Below are positions 42,280 to 59,808 of a stretch of DNA of 64,000 bases, one piece after another. The notes below the pieces were generated by a model. That model had not been told where the DNA came from. It made no database searches and was given only the letters and a program-made list of their open reading frames with translations. The first letter of the stretch is position 1; the number at the start of each line of letters is the position of its first letter. The translations under genes and the position numbers were made by a program. The stretch lies in NCBI GenBank assembly GCA_015698045.1, contig BLAL01000282.1, positions 62,001-126,000 of the forward strand. The letters are read 5' to 3'. This DNA comes from Rhizophagus clarus. Its lineage: Eukaryota; Glomeromycota; Glomeromycetes; Glomerales; Glomeraceae.

Positions 42280-45200
42280 TTTAAAATCATCGTCAGTAAA
42301 TGATATAAAGGAAGATTCTTTGTCTCCATATTTTAAAAACAATTTTTAAAATTAAAAATTATTAAAAGATAATGAAAATTTTGGTTATTTCTTTATTTTC
42401 AAAATTCTTTAAATATGATGGCAAATTTATACGAAACCCAGTTATTTTTGCTGCCTTATTTAATTATTTTACATCAATAAAAAGCTTTTGGAGAATAAAT
42501 AATACCATTAACAACTGCAAATAACTACAATTGTATTCATAAAACTTTTATTTGCAACTGGTGTAAAAAGTGATGGGTTCTTAAAATAGTTGATGGGTTA
42601 TAAAAAGTTATTATTATTTTAATTTTTAAGTATGAGTTGTAAAAAATTTTTTTATTTTCCGATTATTCTACATAAGATTGATAAGATGAATGTGTAACAC
42701 AATCGTATTTTGCACTGTTTACTAATTTTTTATTAAAAATTCTTAATTTAAGCTAATTTCAAGGATCGGTGCATATGTAGTATTTTATTTAACTATTTAT
42801 TGTTTTTAATATATATTTTAATTTAATATAATATATCTTTTTTTTTAAAAAATTAAAAAAAACATATTACATTAATTTGATCATATATAAATACTTTTAG
42901 ATTAATTTAAAGATTTTTAATATCACAATATCATTATTAATCAATTTTTTTATTTCCATATTAAATTAGTTTATAAAATATTCTTTTTAAAAGATTCTTT
43001 ACTATAGTATAACTATACATCTCGTACTTATATATAAACTGCAATCTGAAATAGAATATATTTATTATAAATCATAATGGAATTCTATATTTAACCTTTT
43101 AAGACAAGAAATAAAAGTAATTATATTTTTGTTTTTAAAAGATATACCTTTTATCATTACTGTAATTGATATAAACATTGTTAATATTTTAAGAATATTG
43201 TCTTTATCTGATAATTTTATTTATTTTTAAAAATTAGCTTTAAATATTTAAGCTAATCAATTTTGAATGAACAGTTTCTAATACTTTCTTTACATTTTAG
43301 AAATGTTAATTTAAACTATTTTAGTTAATATATTACTTTTATATTTTATAATAATTAATGGTTTTCAAAAAACTGATTACTATAATTTTATTATTAAATA
43401 AGAAAAGAAATGTGGTATTTTTACTATTATGAAGAAATATTCAAATAAATAGTTGGTTTAATAATCACATTAAAAATATATTAAAATATATGATTAACCT
43501 TTTTGGATGATACTCTAACTGTAATTTAAAAAGCATATTATTACTATATATAATTATTCTAATATCAAATAAATTAAATAATAAATATGAAATTTATAAT
43601 GATTTACATTATTCTATACTGATTTTTTTTTCTTTAAAAAATATTACTAGTATAGAAAGAAAGTAAAGGATAATTCAAATTATGTAATCCTAACTTTATC
43701 TAATAAATGTTTATATACTGTATTTTTAATACTAAAAAAAAAAATATGATATATTTTTAATTAAATTAATATAAGTTTTAAATGATTTTTTTTTTTGTTT
43801 TTTTTTGCAATACTTTTTAAGTTCATAAAATTCTTTAAATATGTAAATTATTTTAAAGTTTTTATTTAAATAATTTTTTATATTTTTAAAGGTTAATAAT
43901 TTGCTTATATTAAAACTTACTTAATTTATAAGTTTTTTTATTTTTAAGTAATCAATTATCATAGTAAATAAAAAAAAAATAAAAATTAGTATTAGTAAAA
44001 TTAAAGCATTTTTATTTGTTTTAATTATCAAATTCAGTATCATTATATATATTATAATACAATAAAAATATATTTATTTTAATTATACAAACATGTATTT
44101 CTTATTAATTTTATATTATATTATATTTAAATATAATAATTTTTAATTGATTATAATTATAAAAAATTGTAGTTAAAATAATATTAGAAACTTTATTTTA
44201 TTAAGGTTTGATTACTATTCATTTTCTATTAAATTAATTTTTATTAGAATTTTTTTTTATTTTAGATATTTTATTTTTTTATCTAATAGTTAGTATAGTT
44301 AATGTAATTATATAATTATAGCTTCTGTTATTTAAATAAATTAGAATTAAAATTATAAAAAATTGTAAATATCATGTGATGAATAGGATTTTTAATAAAA
44401 GAAGTTTTAAAAAGAAGTATATAATAATACTGATAATGATTACTAATAGTAATATATAATAATTTTAAGTATATTTATTATTAAAAGTATATAAATTATA
44501 TACATATTTTATATAATTTAATAATAAAAGTAAAGAAAAAAAAACCTTCTTTACTAACCAACATCAGGAAGGAGTGGTAAAATAATACAGTTCCATTAGT
44601 ATGAAGATCAGTAACTGGATTTATCAAGAATTTGGCCTTAGATTTTTGGATTCTGTCACTTTAGCCTTACCAGAAAATAAATGTATTGTATTGGATTTTT
44701 TATTGTTATTTTTTAGATTTAGCATTATTATTTATTTTAGGATATTAATATTATTAGATTTTATTTAATTTTTAGTTATTTTTGTTTATTTTTAGTTTAA
44801 TTTTTAGTAATTTTATTGAACTGGAAGTACTTCATATAGATCAGAAGCGATTATTATCTTTATCTAATAAATGTTTGTATGTTTTCAATACCAAAAAAAA
44901 ATAACTTAATATTATATAATTTGCTTCGTATACTCTGTAACTTTTTATTAAACAAGAAAAACTATTTACAAATTATTTATAATTAATTTAAATTTTTATG
45001 CTATAATAAAATAAAATATGTATTTAAGCACTTTTCTTGAGTACTTAATTTTTTTTTGTTTTGCTTGATAATTAATCTCTAGAGAATAAATATTTACATA
45101 AACAATAAAATTTCATTTTGATGCTACAAAATATTAATTACAATTAAAATAAAATAATCAAACCCTTGACTTTTGTTTCGTTACATAAAAAAAAATGCAA

Positions 45201-45368
45201 TAAGGTGTTACCCACCCAAACACCAAAAACTTACTTTCCTAAATTTGCAAATAATATCAGTAATACAGTAGTAAAAAAAATATTAATTGTTTATTCCAAT
45301 TAATATTTCTTACAGATATGTACAATCACATTAAAAAATTATCTTGTTATATGACCAAATTTTCAAAA
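42280..45368. other. 3-kb AT-rich gene desert
   Basis: Mostly A/T with no ORF above 60 codons and no named repeat. A duplicated phrase (TTATCTAATAAATGTTT...TATACTGTATTTT) appears near 43.70 and 44.86 kb, suggesting dispersed-element remnants. Two small GC-richer islands lie near 44.55 and 45.2 kb. Confidence 0.5.
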
Positions 45369-47586
45369 TTAATGTCTGTTCGATCTTGATTTTGGCTGAG
45401 GCGCATTTTTCTTTATTTCTTTATTTTTGGAATCATTATCTCTGCGCCATTCTTTAAGCAAATTTCTGATGTAATCGACAGCAAATCTAATATCGGATTC
45501 TAGATTGAACCCAAGCTGCTTATACATATTTGTTTTCTCCCAATACTTAGTAAAATCATTTACTAAGTCTTCTACTTTATTTGAGTCACTAAGAGCTCTA
45601 ATAAAAGAAAAAAAACAACATAAATAATAATTTAATATCGAATAAAGTAAAAAGAAAAAAGCTTACTTATTATAATGTTCGCGTTTAAATGCGAGAGTTT
45701 GTTCGGATAATCTTCCGGTTTTCTCGATTAATTCATTATAACGTATAATGGTATCTTTTAACATTGGACGAACTCTTTTATCCTCAAAAAGGAAATATCT
45801 TCTTGTTATTAGGGCTTTTAAGCCCCAGAAAGCCGCTTGGATTTTCTTGTCTTTATCGAATCTATTAATGACGTGACTCATAAATCCAGCGGGATTTACA
45901 ACATTTTCATTATGTCCGAGAGACGCAGCGATTAATTGTTCATAGAACGCATCAGCATAATAACAAGCTGCTTCAGCATAATCACTTGGATTTTCGTTAT
46001 GATCTCCTTGACGTTTTAAGTTGGTCGCTTTTGAAAATAGATCTACATAGCGCTTGTGAGCTTCATTGGACATTTTCATTACTTCTACTTCATCATTTGC
46101 CAAGGCTGATTCTGTAGATGAGTTAGAGGAAGAAACGTTTGAAGATGGTAAATCAGAGTCGGTCTGCACTGCGACTGATACGACATAAGGTGGATCAGTT
46201 TGGACTTCATGAGTATTCATTTCTGCTTCAGCCTGTACAGTTCGAGACACTGTTTGAACGGCCGAGTAATGCTCCGTCTTCCTTTTTTTTGATGCCATTG
46301 ATTTTGAAGACTCATCATTTTCACGGCTACGTTTTGCACTATGCTTTAAGGCAACAATAAATTGTTCTGGCCGTGCTTGTTTTTTAACACTGGCGATTTC
46401 GACGTTCTCATCCAATTCTACAGCTTTTTCTTTGCTCTTGCCCTTAAGGGCCGGGCGTTTTTGTGGTCGTTTCATAGCGACTTCTTTTTCCTTGTTTCTT
46501 TTGTGGAGGATCTTAATATCTTCCTCCTTAGGGAGAATGAGCCTTTTCCTACCCTTTCTGATATTTTCGTACGTCTATTAATATATTTTGTTTTTTAATA
46601 CAAATGATTTATTTTCACAACACATTTAATACAATAAATAGAAAAACCGATGTTTCCAATAATAATTACTTCAAGTAAAATTTGACATTTAGTCAACGAT
46701 GCCGAAATCGATGAGGTATTATTCTCTTGAGCGGGTTTTTTTATTGCCGGTTGTTTTCCTTCTTGTCGACGTTGTTGTTGGTTTGTTTGCGGCTGACTCC
46801 TCCTATAATAATGATTCACGCAATTGAAGTATTAATTAATCAACTGCTAATCGTAAATGATTTATTAACTATTTAAACGTATGATATTGGAACAGTTTCA
46901 TTTAATCGTTAATTATCTTCGTGATATTTAGTTCGATAGAATATATACTACTACTACCTTGCAACCGAGCTCGTTTCACCGTTCTTTTTTGATAAATGGC
47001 CTTGTTCATCCTTCTTTGGCAAGCGACCTTGTTCTTCAAGCACCTTTAGCTCCTTTTCGTTGAAAGAACTTTTACTGGTTAATCCTAAGCTTAAAAGCAT
47101 ATTAGCAACTGATAGGTCGACTTTCTTCTCCGATGGTGCAGGAGTTTGGCCGTTTGCTCCAGTATTACTCGTATTGGGAGCAGTCTGTTGTTGTGTACTT
47201 CTTTGCTGTGAATTTACCGATAATCTTTGGGAATGTACCGGCATTTGCGAGTTTCCTCGCTGATAATGTCCTGGTTGCTGGTTGAGGTGATTTACCGGTT
47301 GTTGTGTGATCACTCGAAGTTGTTGTGACTGCTGATTAGTCCAATATTGTGGAGGTGGTGAAGGCTGTGGTGATGGTGGACTTTCTGTAAATGAAGTCCA
47401 CTCGTCAAATTGAGGTATATAATCTGGGCGTAAACAATACCTTCCACGAGAAAGATGCTTTTTAGGGCCATTTGAAAACCGCTTTTTAAGTTCTTTGACT
47501 CTATTAGAAGTTAGTCTGTTAAGATCTGCCAAGAATTTAAGATTATTTTGGTGTATAGAATTTGGATTTTTTGAAAATCCTGACAT
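45369..47586 (-). CDS. AFF/AF4-like C-terminal-homology-domain protein (tentative), 632 aa
   Basis: Exons read complement(45369-45597, 45667-46574, 46670-46802, 46958-47586), 1899 nt, all GT-AG and in phase. The N-terminal 210 residues are Pro/Gln/Ser-rich (PPSPQPSPPPQYW, repeated QQ) after a basic start (RVKELKKRFSNGPKKHLS). The middle has LILPKEEDIKI and Lys/Arg-rich nuclear-type signals (KRPQKRPALKGKSKEK, SKKRKTEH). The last 230 residues are helical: EAHKRYVDLFSKATNLKRQ, YAEAACYYADAFYEQLIAAS, FWGLKALITRRYFLFEDKR, QLGFNLESDIRFAVDYIRN. The layout (disordered basic body plus helical C-terminal repeat domain, ADAFYE) resembles the AF4/FMR2 homology domain of super-elongation-complex scaffolds. 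The gene model is solid; the family is tentative. Confidence 0.75.
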
Positions 47587-48470
47587 TGCTATTAAGGACT
47601 TTCGTTAAAAATGTACAAACAATAATATAGGTTACTAGAAAAGCAGTAATCTTGAATGAAGATAACAAACGATAACAATATCTGTGTAATGAACTATATG
47701 TTGGAACAGCTTTAAAGCTAGAAATATAACGTAAAATGGTTTTTGAAAGGTTTCAGTTAAACAAGAAAGATATTTTATAAGAGTAAAAACAGTAAATCAA
47801 TCCCAACAATTATTTGAAGTCTGAAGTATGAAAGTATTAACAACTAATGTTCTGGGAAAGTTTAAAAATCCAAAAAAAAAAATTTCGGCCAGAATACTGT
47901 AAAATTTAACCAGTAATATTTTGTCGCCCTTGAAAATAATCGAACGTAACTTTGGCCAAATGTTTTGGGCTACATTATGGAAAAAAACAATTTTATTTGT
48001 GGTTTTTTATTAGATTATCACTTATGTACACATCCTGGCTCATCTTTGGTATACCGTAATAGAGAAGTTGTTTCAACTTCATTGCACAGTTAATTTCTAT
48101 ATTAAGGATCTGAAAATCTAGTCGTTATACGAGAAAAATGATAATTAGGATAACTAATTCAGACACTCGCAAAAAAATATAACTGGCGGTGTTTCGAATA
48201 ATTTAAATACATAATAAAAATATTCACTGCGGAATCATACCAGTGAAAAAATCTACCCATTAAAAAATCAGAAATTTGAAACCTGAATAAATAGGTTGAC
48301 CATCTGAAATTCTAATAGGATTTCCTTAGATTTCTTTTACCGTGACAGTTATCACCACAACCGTCATAGTGTTCTCAAATAATACCTCTCTATATATTAA
48401 AAATAATTAAACTTTCGCAAGCTTAATTGAAAGTCTTTATATACTCTTTGTCTTCTGAATCTCGTCAAAG
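47587..48470. promoter_or_regulatory. Divergent intergenic region, AFF-like / CHD1
   Basis: 884 bp between divergent start codons. Contains 5' UTRs and promoters of both genes. No distinctive motif beyond AT-rich runs. Confidence 0.4.
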
Positions 48471-51400
48471 ATGGCAGGTATGTATCAAGAAACTATATAA
48501 ACGACTGAATAAAGCTTCACCACTCTGGACCTACTAGTTTCATTTATTAAATATTTATATACTGAACGATCAAAAATTTTGCTCTATACTTGTTTTATTA
48601 TAAATATTATACCACGTAAAGTAGTTTACTGTAATAAGCTTCAATAGACATAAGCCAGTTATATCCCACCCATACCTTTCTTTTTATACCCCTTTCACCC
48701 ATTTCTTTTTCCCTATTTTTTTTTACAAATCGTTAATCTATTTTTAGCTTTACCTTTTTCTAATCATACCACTTCAAAATAACTATTTTTCGACTTTTTT
48801 TCGAAAATTCTTTTAATTTTCTCAAATTTTTTCACACACTATATCGACTAGTTTTTATATATTACATTTTATATATCTTTCTTTTCAACACTTACCCTCC
48901 TTTCCTATTCGATCATCTTCGTCACCATCTTCAAGATTACTGATCTATGTGTGACACAACCTCTTCAAATTTTTTGTTTTTATCGTGTTTTTTATTATTA
49001 TTCGCTTCTATAAATCTATATTTTAACCTTTTTAAAGGTTTTACACGTGTGCTTCATCATCTTTTCCTCTAAAGCGCGCGAATACTCTTGTTTTTATCTC
49101 CAATATTTTGCTTTACCTAACATTTTGTTAGAACGTTAGAAATTTAGGAATCTTTCTAAAACGTTCGACAAAATGAGTTGGTTTCTTTACTAACTTATAT
49201 TCCTTCATATTTCCTTATAATATTTTCTCTTTTTAGGTTCAGAATTTATGGGACTCGCGGGACTCGACCCTGAGTTATACGGCCTGCGTAGATCTCGGCG
49301 CACGGCTAATACTACTCGTGCCGTCAGTTACAAAGTGCGATGAATATTTGTGTTATTAATGTGAATTGTTTGTCGAGAATAGTCGTTAATGTTCTTTATT
49401 CTTACATTTTAATATTTTAGTTACCTTCATCCTCAGAAGAAGATACTGATGGCGATGACCTCGGATCTTCTACTACTTCAAGAAAACGTAAGAAGATCGG
49501 AATGGTCGGCAAGAAAGTTATACCAAAGAAAAAATCAAAAACATCAAAATCTCAAAGTAAGCTTTCAGACATCGCATATTAATCAAGTCACATTGTTCAT
49601 TTGGCCTTGATTGCTAGACATAAACTTTGATCGTTCTTTTCATGTCATAACATCATTTTATCTTTTTATTAATAGATTGGGACAATTCTGCTTCTAATAC
49701 AAACGATGAAGACAGTGTCTTCGCTTCATCATCCCAAACGAATAAGGACACTTCGTCTGCAAATGACACAGATGACCCAGAATGGCATTCTTCAAAGAAG
49801 ATTTCAACATCAACATCGTCAAGACAAAAAAAGAATACATTCCTTGATGCTAATGACTTCGTTATGGAAAAACGATATTCCAGACGTGCCCGAACAATCA
49901 CGAGTTATAATGAGGACGAAATTGATAAACAACTTGGGTTTGAAGCCTATGAGGATGATATACAAATTGATGAATATGCCCAACTAGAAGAAGGTAAGGA
50001 TGATTAAAAATTTTCAACTATGTTAAGACAGTTTTGTCTTACATTCTATGCTTTATTATTTATTTAGATGAAAATGTAATCGAAAGTATTCATGACATTA
50101 GGAAGGTGGAAGGAATAGGTATGTTACAATACTAATTGATTTTAATAAATTGGTAACAATTTCACGAAGCGTATTTGTTATATTAATTATATTTCTCTAA
50201 ATCAGGAGATGATGAACAACCAGATCCAAAAATAAATATGGAATTCTATATCAAATGGAAAGGTTGGAGTCATTTGCATAATACGTGGGAAACTTATGAA
50301 AATCTTCGTGGCTTAAAAGGATTTAAGAAGTTAGAAAACTATATCAAGAATTACTTGGCCGAACAGCGAGCATTGCAGGAAAGCCCAGAAGATAAAGAAA
50401 CAATTGATGTCAAGATGGAAATGGCCAGAGACATATTAAAAGATTATAAGACTGTTGAACGAATCATAGCGGTAAAAACCTCGTCCGAGAATTCAACTAC
50501 CGAATATTTATGCAAGTTCAAACGCTTACCTTACCAAGACTGTACTTGGGAATCGGCTGATAATGAAATTATAAAAAACGATTTTCAATCGGACATCACC
50601 GCTTTTATTAATCGTAATAATAACACACGAGTTCCTAACAAAAGCAGAATATGCAAGAACCGACCATCATTTAAACCTTTAACATCACAGCCTAGTTATC
50701 TGGTTGGTGGTGAACTTCGAGATTTCCAGCTTACTGGATTGAATTGGCTTGCCCATTTATGGTCAAAAAATTGTAACGGTATACTTGCTGATGAGGTGCA
50801 TATAGGTTTTTGGTATCAATTTTTTTTTTGTTTATATATCTTTATGATTATGATTTTATTTAGTCATTTATTATTATGATTACAGATGGGTCTCGGTAAA
50901 ACAGTTCAAACGATTTCGTTTCTTTCATATCTTTACCATTCAATGGAACAATATGGACCTTTTTTGGTTGTCGTACCTTTATCAACAATTGGATCTTGGC
51001 AAAATGAATTTCAGACATGGGCACCTGACCTTAATGTTATTATATATACCGGAAATTCACAAAGTCGAGAAGTTATCCGCGAACATGAATTCTTTTTTCC
51101 TTCAAACTCAATGATAAAACGACCGAAGTTTAACGCTCTAGTGACGACATACGAATTCATTTTAAAGGATCGTCAAGAACTCGGAAGTATAAAATGGCAG
51201 TATTTGGCGGTGGATGAAGCTCATCGGTTAAAAAATAGCGAATCTCAACTTCATGAAGTATTATCAACATTTCATACTGCAAATCGCCTATTAATAACTG
51301 GCACACCATTGCAGAATTCAGTCAAAGAGTTATGCTCATTAGTAAATTTTTTGATGCCAGATTTTGATGAGATCATTGCCGAGATTGATATTGATGCACC

Positions 51401-54280
51401 TGACGCAGAACAAGAATCCAAGATCCGTAGACTACATAAAAGTCTTGAGCCATATATGCTTAGACGCCTTAAAAAGGATGTTGAAAAGTCATTGCCACAG
51501 AAGACTGAAAGGATCCTCAGAGTTGGTTTAAGCCCTTTACAAATGCATTATTATAAGAACATCCTTACGAAAAATTTTGATGTTTTGAATGAAGGAGTCA
51601 CTGGCTCTTCTCAAATGAGTCTTTTGAACATTGCAGTCGAATTGAAGAAGGCAAGTAACCATCCATTCTTATTCCCAAATGCTGAACCTCGTACGGTCCG
51701 TAACGAAGATCAATTACGTGGTCTTGTTACAAACAGTGGAAAGATGGTTCTTTTGGATAAATTATTAACAAGATTAAGAGAGTCCAATCATCGAGTTTTG
51801 ATATTCTCCCAAATGGTTCGAATGTTGGATATCCTAACGGACTATCTTAGATTACGTGGTTATCAGCATCAACGGTTAGATGGAAGCGTTCCATCAGAAG
51901 CTCGTAAAAAGGCTATTGAACAGTTTAATGCTCCAAATTCACTAGATTTTGTTTTTTTGCTGTCGACACGTGCTGGTGGTTTAGGTATTAACCTTAATAC
52001 AGCAGATACCGTTATTATTTTCGATTCTGACTGGAATCCACAAAACGATCTGCAAGCGATGGCCAGAGCACATCGTATTGGACAAAAGAATCACGTGAAT
52101 GTCTATCGATTCGTATCAAAGGACACAATTGAAGAAAGCGTACTCGACCGTGCCAAACGTAAGAGGGTTCTCGAATATTGTATCATTAAACAGATGGATA
52201 CTTCTGGAAAGAGTATTTTACAAAAGAATCCGAAAAGTTCAAAACCTTCAGATAATTTTAGCCGTGAAGAATTGTCAGTAATTCTCAAGTTTGGTGCTCA
52301 AAACATGTTCAAAGATGAGGGCGCTAAAAAACTTGATGATCTTGACTTGGATGATATATTGGCTCGAGCTGAAACTCATGATACCGTTGGAGATCAGTCA
52401 AGCAGTAGTCTTGGCGGTGAAGAATTTTTAAAACAATTCCAAGTGGCAGACTTTGGTGATGGTGATATGAGTTGGGAAGATATCATTCCTCAAGAAGAGA
52501 GGGATCGTATGGCACAGGCCGCCGCAGAACTTGCTCAAGCCGAAGAGCAAGATGGGTACGACGGTAAAACATCAAAACGCAAAACAGTTCAAGGTGATAC
52601 TAATTTGATCGATTCAGATGACGAAGAGCAACAAAAGAAAAAAGCTAATCGTAAGAAGAAGCAAAAAAATCGAAAGAAGAAAAAAGTGAATGACGACGAC
52701 GAAGTTCGTCCCAAAAAGTCTAGACATAAACGAAAGGTAGATTCGGGCGAAGAACATTCAGCAGATGAAGTCATAGATGATTCCAACTCAGACTCTGATG
52801 ATGGTCGTGCGAAGAAGAAATCACGTTCACGAAGAAAAAAAGGTGATAACACGAACGGAAGGAGATCAAACGGGAAACGTTACAAACATTCATCGTCTGA
52901 ACATGATGATGACCGTAATATCCAAAAGAGATCAAAATCGAGCCGGAAACATAAAGATTCAGATGATGATGATGAGCTAATAAAGACATCAAAAAGACAA
53001 AAGACTAGTGTGTCATCTTCAGGTTCCTCACGTGAAATGACCCCTAAGGATATACGAGCCTTGATAAAGGGCATTATGAAATATGGTGATATACATCAAC
53101 GATATGAAGAAGTAGTAGCCGAAGCTGGCTTACAAGAAAAGGATCAGCAGCTACTACTTACAGCCTATGATGACCTATATCTAACATGTAAAAAAGCTGT
53201 TGAAGACCACGAAGCATCAAATGAGAACCTTGCCAATCTCCGTGGTAAAGCAATACAAGCCACATATCGCGACGTAGATAAAATTAACGCAGGTGCATTA
53301 ATTCAACGCGTTGCTGACCTTAGAAGTTTGCATGAAAAAACGAGAGGTAAGAATCGGTAATATTTAATTCGTTCGACGAATCTTTAATACTCATTTCTTT
53401 TTTTTTGAAAAAGGCATCGCAGATCTTGCGAGATTTAGGATCACAACACCCACAAAACCGGTCACAAACTGGTTTTCCGATTGGAACCAGCCTGAAGATA
53501 ATTCTCTCGTAGCTGGAATTTATAAACACGGTTTTGGCAATTGGAAAGCTATTCGTGGAGATAAAGAATTGGGCCTGACGGATAAGCTTCCCATTGACGA
53601 GGGTGATGGAGCCCAGCGGACAGCTCTAACGGCCAAGGTTGTCCGAAGGGCTGAATATTTGTTGAAAGTGGTTCGGGAGATAGATGATGAAGAAGAGGAG
53701 CGGGTAATTTTAGAGTTTAAGAATTTTAACTTAATAAAAATATTTATTTAATGAACTGTTCTATTTAAATAGAGACGACTTCGAATTCGTTCTGGCTCTC
53801 GTGGAGATGAAGCAGGGCCATCTACTTCTCGTGATGTCGCTCCCGCTAAGGGAAAGAAGGTAGCGAAACCGACCGTCAATTCAGGAGAGGAGGATACTCA
53901 AGCGCCAAATGACAGAGAGTGCAAAGAGCTTCTGCGCCCAGTCAAGGATAATCTTCAGTGGCTCAAGAAGGTAAAATTTTCTCTTTCATTCATCGTTTTT
54001 TAATAGCTTAAATTAACTTGGTCTTTTTAACATATACTTATAGGAGTCGAGTCAATATTCTGGAAAAGAGAAGGCTCGACTTATCAAGGAGTCACTAAAG
54101 GTTATTGGCGCGAGAATTGGAGAAATCCTCTCCACTAAGCTAGCCGCTGAGAAACCTCGGTGGCAATTTAATTTGTGGCAGTTTGTGACGTATTTCTGGC
54201 CTCGAGAAATCGGAGCAGAAAAATTAATCGACTTATATCGCAAGATGGAGGCTGCAGAAGCTTCAGCTGGATCGTCTTAA
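48471..54280 (+). CDS. CHD1: Chromodomain helicase DNA-binding protein 1, 1461 aa
   Basis: Ten exons: 48471-48477, 49237-49334, 49421-49556, 49676-49993, 50068-50118, 50206-50795, 50886-53346, 53414-53703, 53773-53970 and 54044-54280, all in phase. Exon 1 holds only MAG- and is followed by a 759-bp intron. Tandem chromodomains lie near 215-330 ([32 protein letters not shown]). The Snf2 ATPase shows [22 protein letters not shown] (motif I, split by an intron), VDEAHRLKN (motif II), [12 protein letters not shown] and ARAHRIGQ. An acidic/Lys-rich stretch lies at about 945-1130, a SANT-SLIDE region follows ([20 protein letters not shown]), and a C-terminal CHCT-type domain ([12 protein letters not shown]) closes it. 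The product remodels and spaces nucleosomes during transcription. Yeast Chd1 is 1468 aa. Confidence 0.98.
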
Positions 54281-54845
54281 GCAGTTTCGCAGTAAAGCAA
54301 ATGAAGGGAGGGCGGTGGGCAAAAAACATATTATTATTAAATTTTTTTTTAAAAACAAAAGAGGGAAAAAGTTGTTTAAAGTAGAAATTAAAATTTTGCA
54401 ATAATTAGCAGAAAAGGACAATGGAATAAACAATCGGTGGGAAATCAAGATTAATTCTGTTGAAATGTAATGTAAAAAAAAGTAGATAGCAAATAGTAGA
54501 AATATAAAAATTTATGGTGGTAATTCAAGCCACCTTTGTATATTTTATTCATAATTTTTTTTTCGGTTAAATAAACCGAAATTTAATTGTAGATAATATA
54601 AACAAAAAAATTATAATTATTTAGTATATAGTGTATATTGTTTGGAATATAATTATTATATTGGTTTGGCAGGTGACAAGCCGATTAAAAAAAAAGAATA
54701 ATTTATAATATAGGTTTAATAATTGGTTAATAATTAATAAAATTTGACATCTGATCAGTCGATCACGTTATTTTTCGTTACTTCAAACCAACTTATATTT
54801 ACTGGCTGCTAGAATTTATTATTGTAGCAAAATGAACTTTAAAAG
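54281..54845. other. CHD1 3' flank and PH/GRAM-gene promoter
   Basis: AT-rich, with several AATAAA-like signals (for example GAATAAACAATC near 54423). No further gene. Confidence 0.4.
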
Positions 54846-55659
54846 ATGCCATTTGGGTTCAAACTCAAACGTAACGATTCGGGTTCAACAACTGGATCGA
54901 TTGACACATCATCTCCGCCTGATAGTCCTGGATTCACACGGAAAAATCCTCTCTCAGAATCTGTAACATCAAACGAAAACAAAACCACGGAAATCCAACC
55001 AAACGAAACAATTGAAAATCTTGAAAGTGATCAAAGGAATGAACAAACTGAAGTAGCTAATGTTACGCAAGAAGAAGAGCTTCCTATCCCTCCGGAGTTT
55101 ATAGACCATTATGCAGATGTTAAAGTCAAATGGCGTAAATTAGATGACGAACCTCTTTTGTATAGGGATAAATACATCGCTATTACGAGGACTTATTTAT
55201 ATATTTTTAACTATTATATTCCTGACGGGAAAGATAAATCTATTCCAATGACAAGTATCAAAAACATTCAAACTGATAAAGAAGCAAATTTATCCGATAT
55301 GTCATATCAAAAATGGTAAGCAATTATAATTTAACAATAATTAATTTTCTTACATCAAAAGAAGTCATCTAATTTACATATTATCGTTATGAAGGGGAGC
55401 CGGCTCAATAGATCTTTGGGTAATATATAAATTATATACACGTCTCATTAGTTTAAAATGATTGCTAACCCAAATTCTTTCATTTTTGATATAGTGGGCA
55501 AAAGATCTGGGAAGATGGAAAGGTCATGACTTGTGTGTTATTGTCACTGTTGACCATGGGTGGGTCAAGAGGAAAGGGTTTACTTTAGAAAATGCTGAGG
55601 GTTTATATGTATTGAAAAAAACCTGGAAAACTGCAAATGGTGAACCATTTGAAGAATAG
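54846..55659 (+). CDS. PH/GRAM-like domain protein, 219 aa
   Basis: Three exons, 54846-55315, 55395-55419 and 55495-55659 (660 nt). The middle exon is a 25-nt micro-exon coding GAGSIDLW, and both flanking phases agree. Residues 1-80 are Ser/Thr/Asn/Glu-rich and probably disordered. From about residue 85 a beta-rich domain follows: VKVKWRKLDDEPLLYRDKYI, AITRTYLYIFNYYIPDGKDK, SIPMTSIKNIQTDKEA, then WAKDLGRWKGHDLCVIVTVD, GWVKRKGFTLENAEGLYVL. The strand pattern and final helix suggest a PH or GRAM fold, hence lipid or protein binding. I do not recognise a named family. Confidence 0.75.
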
Positions 55660-55869
55660 ATTTTCTTTATCTATAACGTCTATAATAAAAAAATCTACTA
55701 AATGTTATTAAAAGCTGAACTTTAATTATACAAATTTATCCCATTTGAATTTAATTTTGTTTATTGATTTTGTATGATTACTTCTAATAATATAATAGCT
55801 AAAATCATGTACATTCGTTATAAACATTACACCCGCGCTATTACAACTCCGCAGTACCAAGAATTATTA

Positions 55870-59003
<3,134 letters not shown>

Positions 59004-59808
59004 TTTTAGTTTGTATAGAAGAAACAAAAAAAGGTGGATTAATAACAATCGCACTAACGAGTTTATGATTTCGTTTGTTATGAAATTTTTTGTACTGTAC
59101 TTAACTTAGTTAAATGCTCACGTGATTCAAATATTATTTGTGTAACATTATACAATCGGATTCGCTTCGCCAAGCTAATTTAATTGTAGTTGGAAAAATT
59201 CTTATTGAGGAATTTCGGTAGCTCAATATTTTTAAATAAAAAATTTTTATGGATGTTGGCTGTTTCATCTCGATTCAGTTATCAATGTTGCATATTCACC
59301 AAAATGGCGATATTTCTTTCAGTGGTATATGATAAAGTTCTTTATTAAAAGGTTAATTATAATATAATATAAAAAAGATATAAAAAGAAAATTAATGTCT
59401 ATAGTTTTCAAATATAATTTACAAATGTATAAATAACAGATAAAATACAAAACGAACATGACATGAATTAGTTTCAAAGTATTCAATAATAAAAGAAGTT
59501 GGCCTGATATTATTTCGAAGAAAAATTTCATTTTATCATTTATAAACCTCTTTGAAATATTTTCTATATCATTCCGTTAATCAATTCTCATTCATTTCAA
59601 CCTTTTTTTTGATAAAGACTTTCAATTCCATCATTTTAAATAATATTTTGGACAAGGAAAGAGAAAGAGTTATACCATTAGTTACATCATTAACATTTGT
59701 ATGGCAGGAACTTTGTTGTGATAATCGTTTGTGAAGATTGTTTAATTGTTTTCACTGATTAAGTATTGAAAGCAACATATTATAGACAAAGGCAAATGAC
59801 GATCATTT
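59004..59808. other. Intergenic, DBP2 5' side / homeobox 3' side
   Basis: DBP2 promoter and homeobox 3' UTR. The short ORFs at 59319-59734 show no homology that I recognise and are AT-driven. Confidence 0.4.

Noticed and set aside
46139-46598. Plus-strand ORFs opposite the AFF-like gene
   Set aside because: Antisense shadows of a well-supported minus-strand exon.
52589-53074. Minus-strand and alternate-frame ORFs inside the CHD1 tail
   Set aside because: Shadows of the acidic/Lys-rich coding region.
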